Of a stretch of 64,000 nt of DNA, positions 18,762 through 26,343 are shown piece after piece. Made by a program: the position numbers and the translations under genes. The notes under the pieces are model-generated. The model was not told where the DNA came from. It did not search any database and was given only the letters and a program-made list of their open reading frames with translations. The stretch's first letter is position 1. Every line of letters starts with the position of its first letter. Source of the DNA: UBA4085 sp964556755 (GTDB taxonomy: Bacteria > Acidobacteriota > Aminicenantia > Aminicenantales > UBA4085); NCBI GenBank assembly GCA_964556755.1, contig CAZKXI010000001.1:370115-434114 (forward strand), read 5' to 3'.

Positions 18762-19802
18762 ATGCCCTCCCAACGCATTCTCATCACCGGCGCCACCGGA
18801 TTCGTCGGTCGCCACTTGGTCGCCCGGCTCAACCAGCAGGGCGCTGCGGCCGAGATCTTCGGCACCTGCTTCCCCGAGCGCCCCGAGGCCTGCTCCGATC
18901 TCTGCCGCGCCGAGCCCAACGTTCGCCTGGTCCACCTGGACTTGCGCGACGCTGGCGCCGTCGACAAAGCCGTCGCCTCCATCCGCCCGGCCCGCATCTA
19001 CCATCTGGCCGCGCTGTCCCAGGTCCGCCTGTCTTGGGAGAAGCGGGCCGAGACTTTCGACACCAACCTGCGCGGGACCTTCAACCTCTACGAGTCCGCT
19101 CTCCGCCACACGCCCCGCGCCCGCATCCTCTTCGTCAGCTCGTCGGATGTCTACGGCTTCCTCAAGCCGCTCCGCCGGCCGTGCCGCGAGAGCGACAGGG
19201 GCGGGGTGGTCAGCCCCTACGCCTTCACCAAGGTCAGCGGCGAGCTGCTAGGCGAGTTCTACGCCCTGCGCGAGCGGCTCCCCGTTATCGCCGCCCGGCC
19301 ATTCCCGCACACCGGCCCGGGGCAGACGGCCGATTTCGTCTGCTCGGACTGGGCCCGCCAGATCGCCCTCATCGAGAAGTACAAGTCCCACGATGAAGCG
19401 CCCGCGGCGGCCGCGGCGGTCAAGCGGGGCCGAGCCGCGGCGGTGCGTAGCGGGGCCCCGCCCGTCATCCGGGTCGGCAACCTGGCTCTGCGCCGGGACT
19501 ACTCCGACGTCCGCGACGTCGTCCGCGCCTACACCGCGCTCATGGCCAAGGGGAAGGCGGGCGAGATCTACAACGTCGGCTCCGGTCGGGCCGTCAGCCT
19601 GGAGTGGATCCTGAAGAAGCTGCTGTCCTTTGCCAGGCGCAAGATCGCCTACGAGGTCGATCCGTCCCGCATCCGCAAGGTCGACATCCCCTACCTGGCC
19701 GGCGACAACGGCAAGCTGCGCCGGACCACGGGCTGGTCGCCGCGCATTCCCCTGGAGCAAACCCTGCGCGACATCCTGGACTACTGGCGCGCCCGCGTCT
19801 GA
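18762..19802 (+). CDS. GDP-6-deoxy-4-keto-mannose reductase-like SDR (RMD-like)
   Basis: The 346-residue extended SDR is paralogous to the preceding one. It has GATGFVGRHL near the N-terminus, SSSDVYG and YAFTK in the active site, ARPFPHTGPGQ, and the terminal TGWSPRIPLEQTLRDILDYW block. The SSxDVYG form with Asp and the HTGPGQ segment resemble RMD, the reductase that makes GDP-D-rhamnose. A 25-residue Ala/Arg-rich insertion (about 210-235) interrupts the region just before the VIRVGNL strand. An AAGGGAAAG site precedes the ATG. The following membrane-protein gene starts 16 bases downstream. The family is sure, the exact substrate less so. Confidence 0.8.
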   Translation: MPSQRILITGATGFVGRHLVARLNQQGAAAEIFGTCFPERPEACSDLCRAEPNVRLVHLDLRDAGAVDKAVASIRPARIYHLAALSQVRLSWEKRAETFDTNLRGTFNLYESALRHTPRARILFVSSSDVYGFLKPLRRPCRESDRGGVVSPYAFTKVSGELLGEFYALRERLPVIAARPFPHTGPGQTADFVCSDWARQIALIEKYKSHDEAPAAAAAVKRGRAAAVRSGAPPVIRVGNLALRRDYSDVRDVVRAYTALMAKGKAGEIYNVGSGRAVSLEWILKKLLSFARRKIAYEVDPSRIRKVDIPYLAGDNGKLRRTTGWSPRIPLEQTLRDILDYWRARV

Positions 19803-19818
19803 GATCGGCACCCCTGTC

Positions 19819-20532
19819 GTGGCGCGCATCAAGGCCCTCCTCGTCCCCGCCCTTCTCGCTCTCGGCGTCGCCGCCGCCCACGCCGTCTTTTGGCTGCCGG
19901 ACCCCGATCTCATCCGCCGGCTGAGCCGCGAGGACGGTCCCTTCGAGACGGCCGGAGCGGCCGCCCTCCTCCTGGCGGCGATCGTGGCCTTCATCGCCTG
20001 GAGGCGCGACACGGAAGGCAACGCGTTCGGCCCGCTCCAGACCCGCCGGAATATCTTCTTCTTGCTCCTGGCGCTTCTCTTCCTCTTCAGCGCCGGCGAG
20101 GAGATCAGCTGGGGTCAGCGGCTGCTGGGCCTGCGCACTCCGGGCTGGCTGGCGTCCGTCAACAATCAGGGCGAGACGAATCTGCATAATCTCTTCAAGG
20201 CGACGAGCCGTCGCTTCAATCCGAGCTTCTTCAGCAGCTTGTTCTGGTTCACTTATTTCCTGGCGATCCCGATGGGCGCGCGCCTGAGCCGCCGGCTCCG
20301 CCGCCGGCTGGCGGAGATCAACTTGCCTATCGGGCCGATTTGGGCGGGGCTCCTCATGGCTTTCAACCATGGGCTGTCCCGGCTGGCTCAGGCGCGAGCC
20401 GATGCGCTCTGGCCGGGACGACGCCTGGGCTTCGGAGCGGTCGAGGTGAAAGAGGCCGTCCTGGAAGTCCTCTTCCTGGCCGCTATCCTGGCGGTCCGGA
20501 CGCGCGGGAGCTCAGGGGTTCCCGACCCCTAG
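19819..20532 (+). CDS. Integral membrane protein with EEISWGQR motif, unknown function
   Basis: The 237-residue product has about six hydrophobic segments (about 5-22, 33-52, 67-84, 130-147, 170-188, 205-225). The conserved-looking SAGEEISWGQRLLGL segment at 85-100 is a motif I associate with uncharacterised membrane proteins near polysaccharide genes. The start is taken as GTG 19819, 16 bases after the RMD-like stop, giving a membrane segment right at the N-terminus; no strong ribosome-binding site is seen. It converges on rmlB, with only one base between the stop codons. The function is unknown; the acidic/tryptophan motif could be catalytic. Confidence 0.65.
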   Translation: MARIKALLVPALLALGVAAAHAVFWLPDPDLIRRLSREDGPFETAGAAALLLAAIVAFIAWRRDTEGNAFGPLQTRRNIFFLLLALLFLFSAGEEISWGQRLLGLRTPGWLASVNNQGETNLHNLFKATSRRFNPSFFSSLFWFTYFLAIPMGARLSRRLRRRLAEINLPIGPIWAGLLMAFNHGLSRLAQARADALWPGRRLGFGAVEVKEAVLEVLFLAAILAVRTRGSSGVPDP

Positions 20533-20533
20533 G

Positions 20534-21673
20534 CTATTTCCGGTCTTTGTAATAATTCTCGTAGAAGGCCTTGTACTCGGCGCTCTTCTCCTTGATCTTC
20601 AGCCACCACTCGCGGTTGTCCACGTACCAGCGGACGGTCGCCTCCAGCCCCTTTTCGAAGTCGACCTCCCGCCTCCACCCCAGCGCCTTCAGCTTGGCGC
20701 AGTCCACGGCGTAGCGGCGGTCGTGGCCCAGCCGGTCCGGGACGAATTTGATCAATTCACCCGGCTTGCCCAGCAGCTCGACGATCCGCCGGGCCACGTC
20801 GATGTTGAACCGCTCGTCGTTGGCCCCGACGTTATAGGCCTGGCCCGCCTCGCCCCGCCGGATGACCGTCTCGATGGCCCGGCAGTTGTCCTCCACGTGC
20901 AGCCAGTCGCGCACGTTGCGGCCCTTGCCGTAGAGGGGCAGCGGCTTGTCCTCCATGGCGTTGGTCGTGAAGAGCGGGATGAACTTCTCGGGATACTGGA
21001 ACGGCCCGTAGTTGTTGCTGGGCCGCACGATCAGCGCCGGCGTTCCGTAGGTGACATAGAAGGCATGGGCCAGCCGATCCGCCCCGACCTTGCTGGCCGA
21101 GTAGGGCGAGGACGGGTTGAGGGCCGCCGTCTCCTTGAAGAACCCGCGGTCCCGGCTGCCGTAGACCTCGTCCGTCGAGACGTGGAGGAAGAACTCGATC
21201 TCGGGGCGGGCGCGGACGGCCTCCAGCAGGGTGTAGGTGCCGTGCACGTCGGTCAGCACGAACTCGCCGCCGCTGACGATGGACCGGTCCACGTGCGTCT
21301 CGGCGGCGAAGTGGACCACGCCCTGGACGTGCTCCAGGATGCCGGCCACCAGGGCCGCATCGCGGATGTCGCCGCGCACGAACTCGTAGCGCGGGTCGCA
21401 CTGGATGTCGGCCAGGTTGTCCAGGTTGCCGGCGTAGGTCAGCTTGTCCAGGTTGACGACGCGCAGGCCGTCGTGGCGATCGAGCATGAAGCGTATGAAG
21501 TTGCTGCCGATGAATCCCGCGCCGCCCGTGACCAGGATGGTCTTGCCGCGCAGGCTGCGTCGGTCGCGGGGGCGGGGGAGAGGGGCGGGGCGCGCGGGGC
21601 GCTCCGGGCGGGCCGGTCCCTTGCCCGCGGCGGCGACAGCTCGATGTTTGCGGTCAGTCTTTTTGGGGGACAT
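20534..21673 (-). CDS. rmlB: dTDP-glucose 4,6-dehydratase with basic N-terminal extension
   Basis: The second enzyme of dTDP-rhamnose synthesis removes water from dTDP-glucose. The 379-residue product carries a 43-residue Lys/Arg/Pro/Ala tail, then the Rossmann motif TGGAGFIGSNF (49-59). STDEVYG, YSASK, the RPSNNYGPFQYPEKFIPLF substrate segment and DWLHVEDNCRAI follow, all diagnostic. ATG 21673 is used because an AAGGAG site lies 7 bases before it; the frame is open further upstream. The enzyme part is full length, so the tail is extra. rmlA and rmlC lie 8-9 kb away on the other strand; rmlD is not seen in the window. Confidence 0.92.
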   Translation of the reverse strand: MSPKKTDRKHRAVAAAGKGPARPERPARPAPLPRPRDRRSLRGKTILVTGGAGFIGSNFIRFMLDRHDGLRVVNLDKLTYAGNLDNLADIQCDPRYEFVRGDIRDAALVAGILEHVQGVVHFAAETHVDRSIVSGGEFVLTDVHGTYTLLEAVRARPEIEFFLHVSTDEVYGSRDRGFFKETAALNPSSPYSASKVGADRLAHAFYVTYGTPALIVRPSNNYGPFQYPEKFIPLFTTNAMEDKPLPLYGKGRNVRDWLHVEDNCRAIETVIRRGEAGQAYNVGANDERFNIDVARRIVELLGKPGELIKFVPDRLGHDRRYAVDCAKLKALGWRREVDFEKGLEATVRWYVDNREWWLKIKEKSAEYKAFYENYYKDRK

Positions 21674-21892
21674 ATGCGGACTCCTTCGCATCAACCCACT
21701 CGATCCGAGGCGCCGATAATCTATCATTTCGGCCCGGGTCATGAAAAGAGGGATATCCAAGGCGCCAAGGGCGGCTTTCCCCGCTTGCCTATCGCCGTCA
21801 GAATCCATGGAGGCCAAGCGGCCGAAGAATAGGGAGGGCGTCCCCGCCGTTCCTTCTCGCGACGGCCGAGTTGTGCCGCCCGGCGCACTAGT

Positions 21893-21898
21893 GATAAT
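21893..21898 (+). promoter_or_regulatory. Putative -10 box for the 2-epimerase gene
   Basis: GATAAT lies 28 bases before the ATG at 21926 in the divergent rmlB/epimerase gap. No convincing -35 is seen. Weak call. Confidence 0.3.
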
Positions 21899-21925
21899 CT
21901 GCCTGCGGGAGTTCCGAATCCGCCC

Positions 21926-22990
21926 ATGTCCAAGATCGTCTCGGTGGTGGGCGCGCGCCCGCAGTTCATCAAGGCGGCGCCGGTCTGCCGGGCCCTGCGC
22001 GGCGGGACCGCGCGGCACACCGAGGTCCTCGTCCACACCGGCCAGCACTACGACCCGGGCATGTCGGACGTCTTCTTCGACGAGCTCGGCATCCCCGCGC
22101 CCCACCACCATCTGGGCGTCGGCTCCAGCTTGCACGGAACGCAGACCGGGGCCATGCTGGCTGGCATCGAGCGCGTCCTGCTGGCGGAGCGCCCCGATGC
22201 CGTGCTGATCTATGGCGACACGAATTCCACCCTGGCCGGAGCTCTCGCCGCGGCCAAGCTGGGTATCCCGGCTGCCCACGTCGAAGCCGGGCTCAGATCC
22301 TACAACCGGAGCATGCCCGAGGAGATCAACCGCGTCGTCGCCGACCACGTCGCGTCGCTCCTCTTCTGCCCGTCGCAGGCGGCGGCCGACAACCTGGCGC
22401 GAGAAGGGATCACCCGCGGCGTCCATGTCGTGGGCGACGTCATGGCCGATGCGCTGGCTGACGCCTCGCGCCGGGCGGAAGGGCTGTCGAAGGTTCTGGG
22501 ACGGCTAGGGCTCCGGCCGGGGGAGTACCTGCTGGCCACGATCCACCGGGCCGAGAATACCGACGATCCGGCCCGCCTGAGCGCAATTGTGGAAGCGTTC
22601 GGGCGTGCCGGCGAGACGATTGTCTTTCCCATCCACCCTCGTACCCGGCACGCTCTGGCGGTGCTGGGTGATCCACAGGCTCGGCTGGCGAGCCTGAAGG
22701 CGATCGATCCGGTCGGCTATCTCGACATGACCATGCTCGAGCGGTCGGCCCGGATGATCCTGACCGACTCGGGCGGCATCCAGAAAGAGGCCTACTGGCT
22801 GGGCGTGCCCTGCCTGACGCTGCGCCGCGAGACGGAGTGGGTGGAGACCGTCGAGGCAGGGTGGAATAAGGTCATCGGGACCGACGCCGACGCGATCGTG
22901 CGGGCCGTGAGGGAATTCCGCCCCCCGTCCGCCCGCCCCGAGCTCTACGGCGGCCTGGGCGCCTCCGCCCGCCTCGCCGCACTGCTCTAA
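21926..22990 (+). CDS. Non-hydrolysing UDP-N-acetylglucosamine 2-epimerase family protein (WecB/WbpI-like)
   Basis: Interconverts UDP-GlcNAc-type and UDP-ManNAc-type sugars at C2. The 354-residue protein has GARPQFIKAAPV at the N-terminus, HTGQHYD, YGDTNSTLAGALAAAK, the catalytic HVEAGLRS and MPEEINR motifs, TIHRAENTD, and LTDSGGIQKEA with EVxTEW-like RRETEWVET near the C-terminus. All are standard for the family. Because WbpD-, WbpB- and WbpE-like genes follow within 5 kb, the substrate may be the diacetamido-glucuronate (WbpI role) rather than plain UDP-GlcNAc; sequence alone does not decide. A repeat element starts 2 bases after its stop. Confidence 0.88.
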   Translation: MSKIVSVVGARPQFIKAAPVCRALRGGTARHTEVLVHTGQHYDPGMSDVFFDELGIPAPHHHLGVGSSLHGTQTGAMLAGIERVLLAERPDAVLIYGDTNSTLAGALAAAKLGIPAAHVEAGLRSYNRSMPEEINRVVADHVASLLFCPSQAAADNLAREGITRGVHVVGDVMADALADASRRAEGLSKVLGRLGLRPGEYLLATIHRAENTDDPARLSAIVEAFGRAGETIVFPIHPRTRHALAVLGDPQARLASLKAIDPVGYLDMTMLERSARMILTDSGGIQKEAYWLGVPCLTLRRETEWVETVEAGWNKVIGTDADAIVRAVREFRPPSARPELYGGLGASARLAALL

Positions 22991-22992
22991 GT

Positions 22993-23096
22993 AGGGGTCA
23001 GGTCTTAAGATTCAAGTTATCTTGTGACGTTTTTTGCGAGAAGTGACATTTATTTGTTCGATTTGCCCGATAACTCGAATCTTAAGACCTGACCCC
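22993..23096. repeat. RAYT-type inverted-repeat element, subtype A (full)
   Basis: It starts 2 bases after the epimerase stop codon; the tips AGGGGTCAGGTCTTAAGATT and CTTAAGACCTGACCCC are intact. Confidence 0.9.
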
Positions 23097-23155
23097 CAGA
23101 CTTTCCCGCTCTACTGCCCTTCAGTATTCCGGTTCCCCCCGAGACCCCCAGATTT

Positions 23156-23164
23156 TGTTATAAT
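23156..23164 (+). promoter_or_regulatory. Extended -10 promoter for sat
   Basis: TGTTATAAT (TGn plus perfect TATAAT) lies 31 bases before the sat ATG. Confidence 0.6.
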
Positions 23165-23195
23165 ACGCGCCCCAAGTCGCGCCCAAGGAGTCGTC

Positions 23196-24365
23196 ATGAG
23201 CCAGCCCATAGCCCCGCACGGTGGAATTCTCAAGCCCCTCCTCGTCTCCGGTGAAGAGCGGGCCGCCCTGGCCGCCCAAGCCCGCGCCCTGCCCGAGGTC
23301 CGCATCTCCTCGCGCGAAACCTCCGATCTGATCATGCTCGCTTCGGGCGCCTTCAGCCCGCTCCCCGGCTTCATGACCCGCCGCGATTACGAGGGCGTGG
23401 TCGAGGACATGCGCCTGGCCGACGGCACCCTCTGGCCCATGCCGATCACTTGCGCCGCCCCCTCCGATCAGGCCGCTGCCCTTCGCCTCGGCTCCGAGGT
23501 CGCCCTCGTGGACGACGAGACCGACGAGCTGATGGCCCTTCTCCGAATCGACGAGAAGTTCGCCTACGACAAGAAGCGGGAGGCCCGCCTGGTCTTCCGC
23601 ACCGAGGACGAGAAGCACCCCGGCGTGGCCAAGCTCTACGCCCAGCCCGACACGCTCCTGGGCGGACCCGTCCGCGTCCTCAGCGAAGGGCCGTACCCCG
23701 CCCTCTACGGCGAGGCCTACGCCCGCCCGGCCGAGACGCGGGCCCTCTTCGCCGCCAAGGGCTGGACGACCGTGGCCGCCTTCCAGACCCGCAACCCCAT
23801 CCACCGCTCGCACGAGTACTGCACCAAGATCGCCCTGGAGCTGTGCGACGGCGTCCTGATCCACCCTCTGGTCGGCAAGCTCAAGGCCGACGACATCCCG
23901 GCCGACGTCCGGATGAAGTGCTACGAGGCCCTGCTCGACGGCTATTACCCCAAGGACCGCGTGGCCCTCAAGGTCTACCCCATGGAGATGCGCTACGGCG
24001 GCCCGCGCGAGGCCGTGCTGCACGCCGTGTTCCGCCAGAACTACGGCTGCTCCCACATCATCATCGGCCGCGACCACGCCGGGGTGGGATCGTACTATGG
24101 GCCGTTCGACGCCCAGAAGATCTTCGAGGACATCCCGGCCGGCGCTCTCCTGATCAAGACCCTCAACATCGACTGGACCTTCTGGTGCTTCAAGTGCGGC
24201 GGCATGGCCTCGACCAAGACCTGCCCGCACCCGCCGGCCGACCGGCTGATGATCAGCGGCACCAAGCTGCGCGAGATGCTGGCCGCGGGGCAGATGCCGC
24301 CGGTCGAGTTCAGCCGCCCCGAGGTCCTGCAGATCCTGATGGACTATTACAAATCGCTCGGATAA
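23196..24365 (+). CDS. sat: Sulfate adenylyltransferase (ATP sulfurylase)
   Basis: Forms adenylyl sulfate from ATP and sulfate. The 389-residue protein has the QTRNPIH motif (197-203), the GRDHAGVG motif (291-298), and a Cys331-x2-Cys334 ... Cys343-x-His345 cluster that binds zinc in the dissimilatory/archaeal-type Sat. No APS kinase domain is fused. The frame is open from 23034 but overlaps the repeat element; ATG 23196 follows an AAGGAG site and a strong extended -10. No APS reductase or APS kinase gene is nearby, and it sits alone within polysaccharide genes, which could mean sulfated glycans, but that is only inference from location. Confidence 0.92.
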   Translation: MSQPIAPHGGILKPLLVSGEERAALAAQARALPEVRISSRETSDLIMLASGAFSPLPGFMTRRDYEGVVEDMRLADGTLWPMPITCAAPSDQAAALRLGSEVALVDDETDELMALLRIDEKFAYDKKREARLVFRTEDEKHPGVAKLYAQPDTLLGGPVRVLSEGPYPALYGEAYARPAETRALFAAKGWTTVAAFQTRNPIHRSHEYCTKIALELCDGVLIHPLVGKLKADDIPADVRMKCYEALLDGYYPKDRVALKVYPMEMRYGGPREAVLHAVFRQNYGCSHIIIGRDHAGVGSYYGPFDAQKIFEDIPAGALLIKTLNIDWTFWCFKCGGMASTKTCPHPPADRLMISGTKLREMLAAGQMPPVEFSRPEVLQILMDYYKSLG

Positions 24366-24369
24366 GGGA

Positions 24370-24399
24370 AGGGGTCAGGTCTCAAGATTCAAGTTTTCT
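24370..24399 (+). repeat. Solo left end of the RAYT-type repeat, subtype A
   Basis: Only the left tip (AGGGGTCAGGTCTCAAGATT and the following 10 bases) is present, 4 bases after the sat stop codon. The right half is missing, and the ribosome-binding site of the acetyltransferase gene begins about 10 bases on. Confidence 0.85.
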
Positions 24400-24420
24400 C
24401 TGGAAGAAAGAGGGGGCGCC

Positions 24421-25032
24421 ATGGCGGATCCGTACTTCGTTCACCCCAGCTCGTTCATTGACGACGGCGTCACGATCGGCGAGGGGACCAAGATCTGGCA
24501 CTTCTCCCACGTCCAGGCCGGGGCCCGCATCGGCCGCTCCTGCGTCCTGGGCCAGAACGTCAACGTCGGCAACAACGTCGTCATCGGCGACTTTGTCAAG
24601 ATCCAGAACAACGTTTCCGTCTACGAGGGCGTCGTTCTCGAGGACTACGTCTTTTGCGGCCCGTCCATGGTCTTCACCAACGTCCCGGTGCCGCGCGGCA
24701 AGTATCCCCAGGTCGGCGCCGCGTTCTACAAGCCGACCATCGTCCGCACGGGCGCGTCCCTCGGCGCCAATTGCACCGTGGTCTGCGGTCACAGCATCGG
24801 CCGCTTTGCCTTCGTCGGCGCGGGCGCGGTCGTAACCAAGGATGTCCCCGACTTCGCCCTCGTCGTCGGCAACCCGGCCCGCGTCGTCGGCTGGATGAGC
24901 GAGGCGGGGGAGAGGCTGGTCTTCGAAGGCGACGGGCGGGCCGTCTGCCCGCGCACCGGCAAGCGCTATCGCCTCCTTGCCGGCTATGTGGCTGAAGAAG
25001 CAGATGAAGCAGATGGGGGACACCATACATAA
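24421..25032 (+). CDS. Left-handed beta-helix N-acetyltransferase (WbpD/WlbB-like)
   Basis: Likely acetylates the 3-amino group of UDP-2-acetamido-3-amino-glucuronate with acetyl-CoA. The 203-residue protein consists of hexapeptide repeats (IGEGTKIWHFSHVQAGARIG, IGRSCVLGQNVNVG and so on, residues 12-150). A loop, NVPVPRGKYPQVG, is followed by a second run of hexapeptides and the VVGNPARVVGW end typical of WbpD/WlbB/VioB-like enzymes. An AGAGGGGG site precedes the ATG. The final residues (about GGHHT) are encoded inside a second-family repeat element that begins at 25015, so the C-terminus has been altered by insertion. Neighbouring WbpB- and WbpE-like genes support the assignment. Confidence 0.85.
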   Translation: MADPYFVHPSSFIDDGVTIGEGTKIWHFSHVQAGARIGRSCVLGQNVNVGNNVVIGDFVKIQNNVSVYEGVVLEDYVFCGPSMVFTNVPVPRGKYPQVGAAFYKPTIVRTGASLGANCTVVCGHSIGRFAFVGAGAVVTKDVPDFALVVGNPARVVGWMSEAGERLVFEGDGRAVCPRTGKRYRLLAGYVAEEADEADGGHHT

Positions 25033-25217
25033 CTCCCGAACCCTTTTGTTGACGTTACTGAAGGGACATCTCTAATAGCTTTCGCCCATGGCAAGTGCCA
25101 TCTTGCCGGACGGTGGGGGGGCGCTTGTCCTTCGGCTCTGAGACAGGGGTGGGCATGCCGGACGGTCGGCGGCCGCCCTCGATGCGGCGGGATGGGGGCG
25201 CTCCGTATGGTGTCCCG
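25015..25217. repeat. Second repeat family: element with GGGACACCATAC inverted ends
   Basis: GGGACACCATAC at 25017-25028 is a perfect inverted match to GTATGGTGTCCC at 25205-25216, enclosing about 176 bases of otherwise non-coding DNA. The first 34 bases (25015-25048) are repeated identically at 52457-52490. The ends are unrelated to the GGGGTCAGG family and resemble REP sequences that other RAYT groups carry. The left end overlaps the 3' end of the WbpD-like gene. Confidence 0.65.
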
Positions 25218-25228
25218 CGATTCGTTTC

Positions 25229-25237
25229 TGGTATGAT
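25229..25237 (+). promoter_or_regulatory. Extended -10 promoter for the WbpB-like gene
   Basis: TGGTATGAT lies 22 bases before the ATG at 25259 and is followed by a GGGGAGGG ribosome-binding site. Confidence 0.5.
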
Positions 25238-25258
25238 CCATCGGGGAGGGCGACCAGG

Positions 25259-26188
25259 ATGAGCAACTTCGCGCTGATCGGGGCGGCGGGATTTGTCGCC
25301 CCGCGCCATATGAGGGCCATCAAGGAGACAGGCCACCGACTGGTCGTGGCGCTCGATCCGGCCGATTCGGTAGGCGTCATCGACGCGTTCTTCCCCGACT
25401 CCGACTTCTTCACCGAGTTCGAGCGCTTCGACCGCCACATCGAGAAGCTGCGCCGCGAGGGGAGCGACCGCCGGGTCGACTACGTCTCCATCACTTCGCC
25501 CAACTACCTCCACGACGCCCACATCCGCTTCGCCCTGCGCGTCGGGGCGGACGCCATCTGCGAGAAGCCGCTGGTCCTTAACCCCTGGAACATAGAGGCC
25601 CTGCGCGCCCTCGAGTCCGAGTTCGGCCGCCGCGTCTACACCATCCTGCAGCTGCGCCTGCACCCGGCGATCAAAGCCCTGCGCGACCGCATCGCCGCCG
25701 CGCCCCCCGCCTCCCCGCTCGATGTCGAGCTGACCCAGGTCTCGCCGCGCGGGCGCTGGTACACTTACTCCTGGAAGGGACAGAATGCCAAGTCGGGCGG
25801 CATCATCACCAATATCGGTATCCATTTCTTCGATATGCTGCTGTGGATTTTCGGCCCTGCGTCGGGATTCGAGGTCAGCGATCGGTCCCCTGACCTTGCG
25901 GCCGGCACGCTCGAGCTGCGCCATGCCCGCGTCCGCTGGCGGCTGTCCCTTCGGTTTCAGGACCTGCCGTCCGCCTGCGTCGCAGCTGGGGGGAAGGCCT
26001 ACCGGCGCCTGTCTGTAGGCGGCGAGGCGATCGAGTTCGAGTCCAGTTTCGCCGACCTCCACACCGCCTGCTACGCCGAAACCCTGGCCGGCCGCGGCTT
26101 CGGCCTGGACGACGCCCTGCCCTCCATCGACCTGGCCTATAAGCTGCGGGAAGCACCCGTCAAAGGGGGCAAAGGGGTCAGGTCTTAA
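25259..26188 (+). CDS. Gfo/Idh/MocA oxidoreductase, WbpB/WlbA-like (UDP-sugar 3-dehydrogenase)
   Basis: Probably oxidises C3 of UDP-GlcNAc-uronate before transamination. The 309-residue protein begins with a Rossmann fold (NFALIGAAGFVAPRHMRAI) and has SITSPNYLHDAHIRFAL, the catalytic ICEKPLVLNPWN segment and GGIITNIGIHFFDML, all characteristic of WlbA/WbpB. The N-terminus GAAGFVAPRHMRAI matches that subgroup well. The last residues (KGVRS) and the TAA stop lie inside the left tip of the repeat element at 26173, so the native C-terminus was probably replaced. The enzyme acts with the aminotransferase encoded 155 bases downstream. Confidence 0.87.
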   Translation: MSNFALIGAAGFVAPRHMRAIKETGHRLVVALDPADSVGVIDAFFPDSDFFTEFERFDRHIEKLRREGSDRRVDYVSITSPNYLHDAHIRFALRVGADAICEKPLVLNPWNIEALRALESEFGRRVYTILQLRLHPAIKALRDRIAAAPPASPLDVELTQVSPRGRWYTYSWKGQNAKSGGIITNIGIHFFDMLLWIFGPASGFEVSDRSPDLAAGTLELRHARVRWRLSLRFQDLPSACVAAGGKAYRRLSVGGEAIEFESSFADLHTACYAETLAGRGFGLDDALPSIDLAYKLREAPVKGGKGVRS

Positions 26189-26275
26189 GATTCAAGAAAC
26201 GACTCCGAACGGCGTCAATTCGTAAGCTTTCGTAAACGAAGATTGCGATAACTTGAATCTTAAGACCTGGCCCCT
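26173..26275. repeat. RAYT-type inverted-repeat element, subtype A (full)
   Basis: The left tip AGGGGTCAGGTCTTAAGATT supplies the last codons and the stop of the WbpB-like gene; the right tip ends CTTAAGACCTGGCCCCT, with one change (GGCCCC for GACCCC). Confidence 0.9.
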
Positions 26276-26303
26276 TTTCTGACTTGTCCGCCCGTACGGG
26301 CCG

Positions 26304-26312
26304 TGGCATAAT
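26304..26312 (+). promoter_or_regulatory. Extended -10 promoter for the WbpE-like gene
   Basis: TGGCATAAT lies 31 bases before the ATG at 26344, outside the repeat element. Confidence 0.5.
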
Positions 26313-26343
26313 ACCGCGTCCTTTCGCACCCAAGGAGCGCCCC

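Noticed and set aside
20534..22426. Long frame extending rmlB upstream by about 250 residues
   Set aside because: The extension is antisense to the divergent epimerase gene and its promoter; an AAGGAG site supports ATG 21673.
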